DNA from: Actinoalloteichus hymeniacidonis
GTDB lineage: Bacteria > Actinomycetota > Actinomycetes > Mycobacteriales > Pseudonocardiaceae
Direction: 5' to 3'
Assembly (NCBI RefSeq): GCF_014203365.1
Contig: NZ_JACHIS010000001.1
Span: forward strand, 2,294,001-2,358,000
DNA: 64,000 nt
Below the pieces are notes generated by a model. That model ran no database searches. It was not told the DNA's origin and saw only the letters and a list, made by a program, of their open reading frames with translations. The position numbers and the translations under genes were made by a program. Below, in pieces: positions 32,888-41,160 of the stretch. Each line of letters opens with the position of its first letter. The stretch's first letter is position 1.

Positions 32888-34084
32888 TCAGTCGAGGAAG
32901 GCCACGACGCACACCCCCGGTACCTCGGTGGTGGCGTCGACGGGCGACAACAGACCCGATTCCGGGTCGCGCGGCAGCCTGCTGATCGCCCCGGAGTTCT
33001 GATTCGCCACATACAGGTGGTTCCCGTCCGGGCCGATGGCGAAATGCCGAGGCCAGGCCCCGCCCGTCGATTCGGTGCCGAGCAGGGTCAGGGACGCACC
33101 GTCCTCGGCGACGGCGAAGACCGCGATGTCGTCGTCGCCCCGGTTGGAGGCGTAGACGAAACGGCCATCGGCGGACACCGCGATCTCGGCCGGGAAGTTC
33201 TCCCCGGTCGCGCCCGCCGCCCGGCTGCTGATGGTCGCGCCCGTGGTGAAACCGGTCGTGGGATCCCAGGCCAGCACGGTGATGGTGGAGTCCAGTTCGG
33301 CGAGAACGTAGGCGTGGCGGCCGTCGGGATGGAACGCGAGATGTCGGGGCCCGCTGCCCGAGGCGAGCCGAAGTTGTTGATCCAGGCGCAGCGTGCCCGA
33401 GGCGGTGTCCAACGAGTACACGTAGACGGAGTCGGCGCCGAGGTCGACGGCGATCACCCGACTGTCCAGAGGGTCGATGACCACCTGATGGGCGTGTGGG
33501 TCGCGGCTGTCGCCGACGTGCTGCACGAGGTCGGTGGCCGCACCGACCGAGCCGTCCTCGGCGAGCGGATGCACCACCACCGAACCGGATCCGTAATTGG
33601 CCGCGATCAGGAACCGGCCGTCCGGATGCACGACCAGGTGAGTCGGCGCCGACCCTTGGGTCGACGCGGTGTTGATCGGCGAGGGCAACCACGGGTCGGT
33701 CAAGCTCAACGCGGTCACCGTACCGGTAGGACTCAACTCGTTGACCGCGTACAGGAAGCGCCGATCCGGAGAGAACGCGAGGAACGAGGCGTCGGGCACG
33801 CCCGCGACCGTGTCGGTGGCAGTGATGGTGCCATCGGTGTCCCGGCTGCCGACGTCGAGTCCGCGTCCCGGCGGGTCCGTCCAACTGAAGCTGCCCAGGT
33901 AGACCGGCGTGGTGTCGGTGCCCGCCACCGGGGTCGTCGGCCCGGTCGCGGGCTGCCCGGCTGCGGAATTCGTCGCGCCTGCCGCCGCTTCCGAGGTCGC
34001 CGAGAGGGACGTGAGCACGACCGCGCCCCCGGTGAGCCCCAGCGTCGCGAGGAATCGTCGTCGAGTCGTGTCGCTGTCGGACAT
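32888..34084 (-). CDS. exported lactonase-family beta-propeller protein
   Basis: The 398-residue protein is of the 6-phosphogluconolactonase-like (YbhE/Pgl) seven-bladed propeller family. A Tat signal is clear (TTRRRFLATLGL, then a hydrophobic stretch and an Ala-rich cleavage region). Repeated blades contain FSPDRRFLYAVNE, VHPDGRFLIAANYG, FHPDGRHAYVLAEL and GPDGNHLYVANQN. The function may be lactone hydrolysis, but many exported members are uncharacterised. ATG 34084 has GGAG at good spacing, whereas the frame is open to 34159. It lies 26 bases after the five-gene operon on the same strand and may be co-transcribed with it. Confidence 0.88.
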   Translation of the reverse strand: MSDSDTTRRRFLATLGLTGGAVVLTSLSATSEAAAGATNSAAGQPATGPTTPVAGTDTTPVYLGSFSWTDPPGRGLDVGSRDTDGTITATDTVAGVPDASFLAFSPDRRFLYAVNELSPTGTVTALSLTDPWLPSPINTASTQGSAPTHLVVHPDGRFLIAANYGSGSVVVHPLAEDGSVGAATDLVQHVGDSRDPHAHQVVIDPLDSRVIAVDLGADSVYVYSLDTASGTLRLDQQLRLASGSGPRHLAFHPDGRHAYVLAELDSTITVLAWDPTTGFTTGATISSRAAGATGENFPAEIAVSADGRFVYASNRGDDDIAVFAVAEDGASLTLLGTESTGGAWPRHFAIGPDGNHLYVANQNSGAISRLPRDPESGLLSPVDATTEVPGVCVVAFLD

Positions 34085-34110
34085 CGTGCTCCACCGCCAT
34101 CGTCGTCGAG

Positions 34111-34698
34111 TCAGTGCCGAGCCCATGGCACCACCCGAACGCCGATTGGTACAGACCAAAACGGGTTAATCGCAGCTGCTGGGTGGGGGAGCGGGGTTGA
34201 CGATTGTGCCAATGAGGCTGCGGCGTCGACCTGGCGTAGCGAGCCGGATAACGAGAGCAGGAGGCAGCGGACGCAGGGCGCACCGTCGCCCGCATCGAGC
34301 AGTTCGAGGTCGTCGCCGGGACGGAATCTCCGGCCGCACTGAGTGATCAGCAGCTCGGCGATGGTCGGATCAGCACTGGCGATGTGCACATCCACGGTGC
34401 CCCGCAGTCGCACGAAGAATCGGAGTGGCGCGCTGGCCTGCTCGTTCTCGGGTTCTTCGGTGCGAATCGCGTGGCAGTCGGCGCAGTCGGCGAAGTGCGT
34501 TGCGGGTATACCGGGCACTGCTTCGGTGGGCGGCGGGCCGATGATCATCCATTGCCCGCACAGTGTCTCGACCCGGTCGCCGTCCGTGGGGATTGCGGCG
34601 CCCACCGCGACGACCACGGTGTGCCGGTCGCAGATCAGGCCCACCAAGGGTGCGGTGACCTGCTCGATATAACAGGGTTGTTCGGCGTATTCGGTCAT
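34111..34698 (-). CDS. unknown protein with duplicated CG...CxxC domain
   Basis: I do not recognise this 195-residue protein. It contains two similar halves. Each has a short beta-rich stretch with a His or Val-rich strand, then a C-G pair (LCGQW; QCGRR), then C-x-x-C (DCADC; PCVRC). Each half therefore looks like a small zinc-ribbon-type unit. The neighbouring gene (34695-35075) appears to hold a third copy. The start ATG overlaps the preceding stop by four bases. It is the last gene of a five-gene overlapping operon. Its 3' end matches a short segment at about 44.88 kb. Confidence 0.6.
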   Translation of the reverse strand: MTEYAEQPCYIEQVTAPLVGLICDRHTVVVAVGAAIPTDGDRVETLCGQWMIIGPPPTEAVPGIPATHFADCADCHAIRTEEPENEQASAPLRFFVRLRGTVDVHIASADPTIAELLITQCGRRFRPGDDLELLDAGDGAPCVRCLLLSLSGSLRQVDAAASLAQSSTPLPHPAAAINPFWSVPIGVRVVPWARH

Positions 34699-35075
34699 CG
34701 GCGAACCCTCGGGTCGTCGAGATAACGGCGGATGCGGGCGGCTGGCAGTCGCCGCAATCCGCCGACCGGCACGAGCTGGTTGATTGCCTTGCCGTTGCTT
34801 CGGACCACGGCAAGATGTCGCGGCCGGGGGAGCGGACCGGGCCTACGGCCGCGTGCCGCCCGTCGTATCGGGAGGAGCGCATCGTTCAGACAGTCGGGAC
34901 AGCGTTGCGAGTCGTAGAACGGCATGCCGATGGGCTGGGAGTTCAACGCCGTGAACACCGAGGTCACGTCACAGCGCGGCCGGATTCGTGCCTGGCCGCC
35001 GCTGGTCCAGTGCTCGTCGGCTGCGCGATGGGTGTCGCCATCGCCGACGGTGCGCACAAACCAGTGTCCGGTCAC
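34695..35075 (-). CDS. unknown protein with one C...CxxC unit
   Basis: The 126-residue protein is of unknown function. The first 65 residues look like one copy of the domain duplicated in the next gene: HWFVR start, RCDVTSVF, then QRCPDCL. The C-terminal half is basic and Arg/Pro-rich (RRAARGRRPGPLPRPRH), which suggests nucleic-acid or membrane contact. GTG 35075 lies in a GTGA overlap with the upstream gene, and its own stop overlaps the next ATG. Continuous overlaps support it being a real gene. Confidence 0.55.
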   Translation of the reverse strand: MTGHWFVRTVGDGDTHRAADEHWTSGGQARIRPRCDVTSVFTALNSQPIGMPFYDSQRCPDCLNDALLPIRRAARGRRPGPLPRPRHLAVVRSNGKAINQLVPVGGLRRLPAARIRRYLDDPRVRR

Positions 35076-35554
35076 CGCAGCTCACCGAACCCGGTGCCCG
35101 CGACCGCGCTCGCCTCTGCGGGCGGGCGTTCGCATGGAGAATCGGGACGGGTCAACAGGCTGCTTGCCTTGGCGAGCATGGCGGCGAACTCGGCGATTCG
35201 ATCGGCGTCGATACGCCAGCGACCCAACGGGGTTCGACTGCCCTCGACGGTAAGCCGGATATCGCCCGCGACGGTGTCGGGACGAACCGACAACCAGCGC
35301 AGCGCAAGACCACGCCCCAGCGCGGGCAGGGTGATCGTGGGTCGGGGCCGCCGAAGCCCGGCGGCGAGGTAACGGGTGTGCGCCGGGGTGAGCGCGGTGA
35401 AGGTGGGCAACCGTCGATTGTGGGCGGCCTCGATCAACACATGGGCGGCCGAGCGGTTGATCCCCACGTCGATCGACACCGGCCGATTCGGTGCCTCCAA
35501 CAGCAAAGCGGGCACCGAGCAGGACCATTGCGCGGGATCGCCGAACGAGGTCAT
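35072..35554 (-). CDS. unknown protein A2 of the overlapping operon
   Basis: The 160-residue protein has no recognised domain. It is predicted to be mixed alpha/beta, with IRLTVEGSRTPLGRWRID near residue 110, then an amphipathic helix (RIAEFAAMLAKAS). The preceding gene ends in a similar arrangement (LEIAMLAGGDLLGRW, then a helix with LATLAGLLRRAAS), so I infer that the two are diverged paralogues. ATG 35554 overlaps the upstream TGA by four bases. A longer frame to 36070 exists but crosses the other genes and is not coding. Confidence 0.55.
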   Translation of the reverse strand: MTSFGDPAQWSCSVPALLLEAPNRPVSIDVGINRSAAHVLIEAAHNRRLPTFTALTPAHTRYLAAGLRRPRPTITLPALGRGLALRWLSVRPDTVAGDIRLTVEGSRTPLGRWRIDADRIAEFAAMLAKASSLLTRPDSPCERPPAEASAVAGTGFGELR

Positions 35555-35952
35555 GTGGTCGCCTCCCGCGCGTCGAGTGCGCTGGCGGCGCGGCGCAACA
35601 GGCCCGCCAACGTCGCCAGGAATTCCGGACGAACCAGCCACCGGCCCAACAGATCGCCGCCCGCCAGCATCGCGATCTCCAGGTCGTAGGCAGGACGATC
35701 CACCCGTACCGCGCGGTGCTCGCCAAGGTGACGACCCGCCACCACGAGCCGCCCGCCCGATCCGACGGCGGTCGACAGCTCCAACGCATCGGCGGGGAAC
35801 ACCTCGGCACTCACGATCCCGGCGACCAGATGTCCACCCTCGATACGCACTCGCCAGCCGTCCATTCGCTTTGCTGCCGACACCCAGACATCCGTCTGGT
35901 GACCGCCTACCTCGGACATCCACAACGCGGGAACCCGCGCCACCGCGCTCAA
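35551..35952 (-). CDS. unknown protein A1 of the overlapping operon
   Basis: The 133-residue protein is of unknown function and is likely alpha/beta, with a conserved-looking LLGRW motif near residue 103 followed by a terminal helix. Similarity of this region to the next gene suggests a paralogue pair. I chose TTG 35952 because its TTGA overlaps the stop of the small membrane-protein gene, as with every other junction in this operon. ATG 35919 is the alternative. Confidence 0.55.
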   Translation of the reverse strand: MSAVARVPALWMSEVGGHQTDVWVSAAKRMDGWRVRIEGGHLVAGIVSAEVFPADALELSTAVGSGGRLVVAGRHLGEHRAVRVDRPAYDLEIAMLAGGDLLGRWLVRPEFLATLAGLLRRAASALDAREATT

Positions 35953-36125
35953 CGCGAATCCCGAAGCGCGTGCCGGGGCAGGGTTCCCGCGAAGGCGGTG
36001 TAGATCGGGGTGGGTTCGAAGCCCGCAGGTGGCGCCTTATCCGGGCGCGGCGGGCGAAACCGCAGTACAAGCGCCCTGCTTCCGGAAATTACAGCAATGC
36101 TCCAGATGGCAATGATGATCGCCAT
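35949..36125 (-). CDS. small membrane protein, first gene of the overlapping operon
   Basis: The 58-residue peptide begins with a hydrophobic segment (MAIIIAIWSIAVISG) followed by a basic stretch (RFRPPRPDK), so it is a candidate single-pass membrane protein with a cytoplasmic tail. GGAGGTGTA precedes ATG 36125, the best ribosome-binding site in the operon. The gene starts 10 bases from the first of two repeated operator-like palindromes. The phrase AGFEP in the tail is a known artefact of reading tRNA T-arms, but no tRNA can be folded here, so I keep the gene with reserve. Confidence 0.5.
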   Translation of the reverse strand: MAIIIAIWSIAVISGSRALVLRFRPPRPDKAPPAGFEPTPIYTAFAGTLPRHALRDSR

Positions 36126-36134
36126 TACACCTCC

Positions 36135-36176
36135 AACTGTTTGCGCAAACGCTAGCGCCAAACTGTTTTCGCAAAC
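36135..36176. promoter_or_regulatory. twin palindromic operators between the unknown operon and XRE gene
   Basis: AACTGTTTGCGCAAAC (36135-36150) and AACTGTTTTCGCAAAC (36161-36176) are direct repeats differing at one base, 26 bases start to start. Each contains a palindrome centred on CGC/GCG: GTTTGCGCAAAC is perfect and GTTTTCGCAAAC has one mismatch. They lie in the 91-base divergent gap and would suit cooperative binding of the XRE protein encoded at 36217. Confidence 0.72.
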
Positions 36177-36216
36177 AAGTCGATTCGCCCATTCGGGGGG
36201 TCAGGAGGCCGCTACC

Positions 36217-37089
36217 ATGTCGCCCATGGCAAGACCCAAGAGCGCTCTTCTCCGTACTCCGGGTGCGCGTTCCCTCGGCAACGCGCTGCGGACGGCACGA
36301 ACCAATGAGGGTGTGTCCACTCGTGAACTCGGCCGCCGTCTCGGTTCTCGGTCGGCTGCGTGGGTCCTCAACTTGGAACGCGGCGAGGTGATGATCACTC
36401 CGGAGTTGGTCGCAGCCATCGCCGGGGCGCTTGCGCTACCCGAACGGGACCGGGAACGGCTGGTGGCTCGTGCCCGTGATCTGGGCGCGTCGCCATGGAC
36501 ACCGAGCGCGGACCTGCCGGATCAACTCACCACGCTCATCGGGTACGAGCGTGAAGCATCGCGGATCACTGAGCTTGCTCGGATCGTGCCCGGTCTCTTG
36601 CAGACCGAGGACTATGCGCGGGCGATGATTGCAGCTCTTCCGGGGCGTTACGACGTCGATGAGCTCATCCGCGTTCGGATGGAACGACAGAGCGTGTTGA
36701 CCAGCGTCAATGCTCCCAAGTACCGGGCGATGCTTGACGAATCCGTCCTCCGTAAGCCAATCGGAGGCCACGCCGTCATGGCCGGTCAACTCGCCCATCT
36801 GCTGGAGGTGGCCAGCGCGCACAACGTGGAGATCCTCATAATCGCCGATGACCAGGGCGCGTACCCAGGCATGTCGGCACCGTTCACCTTGCTGGAGTTT
36901 GAAGACACCGACCCCGTTGTGTACGTCGAGCTCATGACCACGGGGACGTGGATCAATAAGCCCGGTGACACTGTTGGCTACCTACCTGCTCTCGATAGGC
37001 TGGCGACCGTTGCGCTCTCATCGGATGAATCCATGCAGGTCGTCGCGAAGTATCGGACGCACCACGAAGGGCAGGCACCATCACCATGA
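36217..37089 (+). CDS. XRE-family regulator with DUF5753 domain
   Basis: The 290-residue protein has an N-terminal HTH_31-type helix-turn-helix (LGNALRTARTNEGVSTRELGRRLG, in segments, then SAAWVLNLERGE) and a C-terminal DUF5753 domain from about residue 110. DUF5753 landmarks include IVPGLLQTEDYARAM, RMERQSVL, and the FTLLEFEDTDPVVYVE strand. The Scr1/WhiJ-like family pairs with a downstream DUF397 protein, and such pairs act as developmental or conflict-system regulators in actinomycetes. GGAGG precedes ATG 36217. It diverges from the five-gene unknown operon across twin operators and probably represses it. Confidence 0.9.
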   Translation: MSPMARPKSALLRTPGARSLGNALRTARTNEGVSTRELGRRLGSRSAAWVLNLERGEVMITPELVAAIAGALALPERDRERLVARARDLGASPWTPSADLPDQLTTLIGYEREASRITELARIVPGLLQTEDYARAMIAALPGRYDVDELIRVRMERQSVLTSVNAPKYRAMLDESVLRKPIGGHAVMAGQLAHLLEVASAHNVEILIIADDQGAYPGMSAPFTLLEFEDTDPVVYVELMTTGTWINKPGDTVGYLPALDRLATVALSSDESMQVVAKYRTHHEGQAPSP

Positions 37090-37286
37090 CTCACGGCGAA
37101 CTCACCGGATGGCACAAGTCGACTAGATCGGCACATCAGGGCGGCTGCGTGGAGGTCGGTGACGCTCCTGGTGTTGTCGGGATCCGGGACACGAAGAACC
37201 GTGCCGCTGGGACGTTGGTGGTTGACCGTGTGACCTTCAGTGCCTTCCTGGATGCGATCAAGGCAGATCGGGTCGGCCGACTGTAG
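37086..37286 (+). CDS. DUF397 protein, partner of the XRE-DUF5753 regulator
   Basis: The 66-residue protein is of the DUF397 family, with WHKSTRSAHQGGCVEV at the start and VGIRDTKNRAAGTLVV followed by FSAFLDAIKA. These small proteins are encoded beside XRE-DUF5753 regulators and are thought to modulate them, in a toxin-antitoxin-like arrangement. ATGA overlap with the regulator gene shows coupling. Confidence 0.9.
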   Translation: MTHGELTGWHKSTRSAHQGGCVEVGDAPGVVGIRDTKNRAAGTLVVDRVTFSAFLDAIKADRVGRL

Positions 37287-37349
37287 ACAGGTCCTTCACG
37301 GGACAGACAGGGGCTCGCGAGCCGAAGCGTTCGGAGGCGGACGAGACAG

Positions 37350-38000
37350 CTAGCCCAACACGTAGGCGATCGCTAGCGCGATCCGTTCGATCCGGTCGAT
37401 GGCGTCCGTGGCCTCCGCGTCGGTGATGCTGCGGCGTTGTTCGAGATCGCCGTCAAGAAGGTCGGCTTCGTGGGCGATCTTGTTACGACGGTCGGTGATC
37501 GCCACGAGCTGCTTCTTGAGCGTCTGCTCGGTGATTGTCGTTCGTCCGTAGGTCCATTCCTTAAGCTGGCGGGCAGCCTTCTCCCAGATGTTCTGGTTCG
37601 TGACCAGCTTCAGCGCCTCGCCGATCTTGCGCGGGTTCTGCAAGGAGGCGTTGGCCCACTTCGCCTTGACATGGTCGACGACCGCGTCAGCCAACGTGAC
37701 GGAACCCTGCTGCACCGCCTCCACCTTGGCTAACGGCAGCTCGAACCTGGTGAGCTGGTGCGGCATCTCGGTACCGTCCAGGGCTGCCAGCTCGGCGACC
37801 CGCCGATACAGCTCCTCATGAAACCAATGGTCGATGGCGCTGACCGCCTGCACCCACGCAGCGCGATAGAAGTCGCCGACGTCGATGACCGGCGATTGGA
37901 ACGCCGCCAGGTTCTGACCCGCGACGACCATCTTCCTGGCGTACTCGATGTTTCTGATGAACGCCTGAAACTCGCGCGTCTGCGGATGCCGGATTGCCAT
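37350..38000 (-). CDS. HEPN-domain protein (RiboL-PSP-HEPN type), putative RNase
   Basis: The 216-residue all-helical protein carries the HEPN R-x4-H signature at Arg172-Asn-Lys-Ile-Ala-His177 (RRNKIAHEAD). It also has an early helix with AWVQAVSAIDHWFHEELYRR, a pattern of the RiboL-PSP-HEPN group. HEPN proteins with this motif are often metal-independent RNases used in toxin-antitoxin, abortive-infection and restriction systems. It is the last gene on the minus strand behind hsdR-hsdS-hsdM. It starts 8 bases after a strong hairpin, and its likely ribosome-binding site (GGGGGCGG) lies in or beside that hairpin arm. Activity is inferred. Confidence 0.78.
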   Translation of the reverse strand: MAIRHPQTREFQAFIRNIEYARKMVVAGQNLAAFQSPVIDVGDFYRAAWVQAVSAIDHWFHEELYRRVAELAALDGTEMPHQLTRFELPLAKVEAVQQGSVTLADAVVDHVKAKWANASLQNPRKIGEALKLVTNQNIWEKAARQLKEWTYGRTTITEQTLKKQLVAITDRRNKIAHEADLLDGDLEQRRSITDAEATDAIDRIERIALAIAYVLG

Positions 38001-38007
38001 GAGCCGC

Positions 38008-38055
38008 CCCCGTCTCACTGAAATCAACCGCGTCAGATTTCCAGTGAGCACGGGG
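38008..38055 (-). terminator. hairpin between hsdM and the HEPN gene
   Basis: A stem of about 17 base pairs with two small bulges pairs 38008-38025 with 38036-38055: CCCCGT with ACGGGG, CTCACTG with CAGTGAG, and AAATC with GATTT. It lies between the hsdM stop (38078) and the HEPN start (38000). It could terminate transcription or hide the HEPN ribosome-binding site. Confidence 0.7.
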
Positions 38056-38077
38056 CACGGTCAAATGCATTGCCAGG

Positions 38078-39634
38078 TCAATCGATTTCATTGGTGGGTA
38101 GTGCATCGGTGTCTACGGAGACCTCACCACCGAGCGCTTCCGCGAGGGCGGCGAACTCCCGCAACGCCGCCTGAAGGTCCTCCACGATCTCCTTCGCGAT
38201 CACCTCGGGGGGAAGGAGACTGTCGGCGTCGTCCAACGCCGGGTCCTTCATCCAGGTGATGTCGAGGTTGACCTTGTCCCGCGCGATCAGTTCCGCGTAG
38301 TCGAAGGGTTTGAAGCGCTCTGATTCCACCCGCTTACTGCGGTCGTCGGAGCTGTAGGCCTGGACGAAGTCTTCCAGGTCGGCGCGGCGCAACGGGTTCT
38401 GTTTGAGGGTGAAGTGCTGAGCGGTACGGAAGTCGTAGATCCAGACCGTCGAGGTGTTGGCGACGCCGCCGCTGCGGGGCGGCTTCTTCTCGAAGAACAG
38501 CACGTTGGCCTTGACACCGCCCGCGTAGAAAATGCCGGTGGGCAGCCGCAGAATGGTGTGCAGGTCGAATTCCTCCAGCAGACGGCGCCGGATCTTCTCG
38601 CCCGCACCGCCCTCGAACAACACGTTGTCGGGCAGAACGACGGCGGCCCGGCCGTCCATCGCCATCAGCGACATGATGTGTTGCAGGAAGTTGAGCTGCT
38701 TGTTGGTCGTGGTGGCGCGGAAGTCCTCTCGTTCGTAGGAGATGTCCTCGCGCTCGGCCCTGCCATCGGTGCCGACCACCGTGATCGAGGACTTCTTGCC
38801 GAACGGCGGATTCGCCAGCACCAGCGAGGCATGCCGGTGTGGCTTCTCGGCCAAGGCATCACCGACGGTGATCAGCGACTCTCCGTCGGCGTCGCCGATG
38901 CCGTGCAGCAGCATGTTCATCGCGGCCAGACGGGCGGTGCCGGTGACCAGCTCGTTGCCCCAGATCTTGCCCGAACCGAGCGCGAGGCGTTGATCCCGCG
39001 TCAGCTTGTGCATGTACTTCTCGCGAATGTGGTGGTGTGCGGCGATAAGGAAACCGCCGGTTCCGCAAGCCGGATCGGTGATGGTGTCCTCCGGCAGGGG
39101 CCGCATCACGTCCACCATGGCGTCGATCAGCGCGCGAGGGGTGAAGTACTGCCCGGAACCGGTCTTGGTGTCCTCCGCACCCTTGGCGAGTAGCCCCTCA
39201 TAGGCGTCGCCCTTGAGGTCCGTTCCGTGGACCGTCCACTCTTCTCTGCCGATCAGATCCACCACGAGCTTTTCCAATAGCGCGGGCTCGGTGATCCGGT
39301 TCTGCGCCTTGGCGAAGATCGTGCCCAGCGTCGTGTGGGGGTTCTTCGCGAGCACATCAAGGATCTCGCGATAGTGAATCTCCAGGTCGATACCCTTACG
39401 GCGAACGAGCGATGCCCAGTTATAGGCAGCCGGAACGACGACCTTGGCTTCCTGTTCGGTGAACGGATCTGCGGCGATCTCGTCCGCCATCTTCAAGAAC
39501 AGCAGATAGGAAAGCTGCTCGACATACTCGATGGTCGACAGGCCGTTATCGCGCAGGACGTTGCAGTAGTTCCAAAGCTTGGTGACCAAGGAGTTGGTCT
39601 GCGCTTGGGCCAAGGCGGGTGATGCGGTGCTCAC
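38078..39634 (-). CDS. hsdM: type I restriction-modification DNA methyltransferase, HsdM
   Basis: The 518-residue N6-adenine methyltransferase subunit has an N-terminal HsdM helical domain (LWNYCNVLRDNG, then EYVEQLSYLLFLKM). The SAM-binding motif I is DPACGTGGFL at about 187-196, and catalytic motif IV is NPPF at 275-278. QYFTPRALIDAMV before motif I is typical. With HsdS it methylates the recognition site to protect host DNA. GTG 39634 overlaps the hsdS stop by four bases. Confidence 0.96.
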   Translation of the reverse strand: MSTASPALAQAQTNSLVTKLWNYCNVLRDNGLSTIEYVEQLSYLLFLKMADEIAADPFTEQEAKVVVPAAYNWASLVRRKGIDLEIHYREILDVLAKNPHTTLGTIFAKAQNRITEPALLEKLVVDLIGREEWTVHGTDLKGDAYEGLLAKGAEDTKTGSGQYFTPRALIDAMVDVMRPLPEDTITDPACGTGGFLIAAHHHIREKYMHKLTRDQRLALGSGKIWGNELVTGTARLAAMNMLLHGIGDADGESLITVGDALAEKPHRHASLVLANPPFGKKSSITVVGTDGRAEREDISYEREDFRATTTNKQLNFLQHIMSLMAMDGRAAVVLPDNVLFEGGAGEKIRRRLLEEFDLHTILRLPTGIFYAGGVKANVLFFEKKPPRSGGVANTSTVWIYDFRTAQHFTLKQNPLRRADLEDFVQAYSSDDRSKRVESERFKPFDYAELIARDKVNLDITWMKDPALDDADSLLPPEVIAKEIVEDLQAALREFAALAEALGGEVSVDTDALPTNEID

Positions 39635-41160
39635 AGCGGTAGCTCCTGCTGAACGGCGGTGGTGGAGGCGAGGGAAATAGAGGAAGATGCGGCTGAGGAG
39701 ACTCGAGAGGTTGGCGCGGTAGTCGAAGTCTTGCGCCGTTTACGAATGGTCCTGGGCTTGGCGTCCTGTACTTCGCGCTCAATACGTATCCGATGGAGCA
39801 GGAGTGAGGCGGGTTCGTCGGCGGGGTCTTGGGCGACCAGGCTGCCGGTGAACGCTCGAGTGAGTAGCGATTGCCTCAAAGCTTTCGATTGTGTGAGAGC
39901 GCGCTGGGCGATCTTCGTCGTGCGATCGACCTGATCTTTCCACATGTGAAATTCTTTGAGCAGTTCGATCTGTTCGCTATGTGGAGGAATTGGAATTGGG
40001 AAGGAGGCGAGCTTCGTGCTGTTCACATTTGCTTGACCGACTTGTTGAGCGGCAACGGACCTGATGTATTGGCGTCCCACGGGGCTGTTGATGCAGAGGC
40101 TAACCCACTCTGGCTCGACGCCGTGGGCGAATTGACAACGAATCAGGTATGAGGCGAATGTTGCTGGTCCCATTGCCGAGTGGTATACTGCCGACTTGCC
40201 AACCAGTTCTGGGCTGTTGGTTCGATTGAAAAGAAGGTCGCCATCAGCGAGTAGCAACTTCGAAGAGTCTGGGTGGCTTCGCGGGAGATACTTCAGCTCA
40301 CGCAGGTCGAGGCGGCCATCTTGAATATTTCCCATTCGAAGCACTGCAATATTGGGTTCGGTCGGATCACTGCTAGCTTTCGCTGAAGTTCCATATTCAA
40401 TATTTCGGGTAAGTGCACCTAGCGGTGCAATCCTCCAATGTGATGGCAGGTTCACACGTGGGCTTAGAGGGGCTGGGCGCACGTCCTTTCGTCGTTTTGC
40501 ATTTGGTGTGCGTTCAAGTTCATTGGCTATTCTTGTGAGAAGTTCCGTTGCTGGTTCATGGTCTTGGTTCTGAGTTGAACGTGCCCCGCTTGTTGTCTGC
40601 AGAATTGCAGATCGTTTGAGCACTTCAAAGCGGGACTGTGCGCTGATAAGATCACCCGTAGCGGCCACGATTCGAGAATTGTGGGTTTCGAGGGCCTCGA
40701 CGATGCGGCGCTGTTCTGAAAGCGGGGGGATCGCTACCTGGAGTTGGTCGAATTTAGGCCGAGTGATGTGGATCATTCCAGATCCGTGACTTGACGCCAG
40801 CAGTTCGTTGATCTTGTATTCGAGTAGATAAAACAGAAAATATTTGTCGATGAATGGTCTGACCTTAAAGATGTGTTGGTTTAGGGCGGCTTCCGGTCCT
40901 CTCCAGATATGTGCACCCAGGGTGGCCGCCCATGAAATCAAGAGATCTCCGGAATTGACTTTATGACGCTCCTGCAGCTCGTCTGCGTAGTAATTGAATT
41001 TCTGTCCGGATCCGGTAAGGTTCTGGATTCGGATAATCGGGCGTCCTGAATCAGACCATTCCGACTTCTTGAATCCTCGGCCGTTGATGTATTCGCCAAG
41101 TTCTCCCAATTGGGCCCAAACCCACCCCGCCGGAAGTTCCACATCACTCAACCCGCTCAA
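39631..41160 (-). CDS. hsdS: type I restriction-modification specificity subunit, HsdS
   Basis: The 509-residue protein has two target-recognition domains. The first starts LPAGWVWAQLGELGEYINGRG and the second LPSHWRIAPLGALTRNIEYG; each is followed by a conserved helix with IPPLSEQRRIVEALETH or IPPHSEQIELLKEFH. It sets the bipartite DNA target for HsdM and HsdR. The recognition-domain DNA is AT-richer than hsdM and hsdR, typical of domains exchanged by horizontal transfer. A Ser/Thr-rich tail closes it. ATGA overlap with hsdR places it second in the operon. Confidence 0.95.
   Translation of the reverse strand: MSGLSDVELPAGWVWAQLGELGEYINGRGFKKSEWSDSGRPIIRIQNLTGSGQKFNYYADELQERHKVNSGDLLISWAATLGAHIWRGPEAALNQHIFKVRPFIDKYFLFYLLEYKINELLASSHGSGMIHITRPKFDQLQVAIPPLSEQRRIVEALETHNSRIVAATGDLISAQSRFEVLKRSAILQTTSGARSTQNQDHEPATELLTRIANELERTPNAKRRKDVRPAPLSPRVNLPSHWRIAPLGALTRNIEYGTSAKASSDPTEPNIAVLRMGNIQDGRLDLRELKYLPRSHPDSSKLLLADGDLLFNRTNSPELVGKSAVYHSAMGPATFASYLIRCQFAHGVEPEWVSLCINSPVGRQYIRSVAAQQVGQANVNSTKLASFPIPIPPHSEQIELLKEFHMWKDQVDRTTKIAQRALTQSKALRQSLLTRAFTGSLVAQDPADEPASLLLHRIRIEREVQDAKPRTIRKRRKTSTTAPTSRVSSAASSSISLASTTAVQQELPL

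Noticed and set aside
35949-36030. GGGTTCGAAGCCC near 36010, resembling a tRNA T-arm, with AGFEP in the overlapping peptide
   Set aside because: No acceptor, D or anticodon stem can be built on either strand. The element is treated as part of the small membrane-protein gene, though a tRNA-derived relic is not fully excluded.
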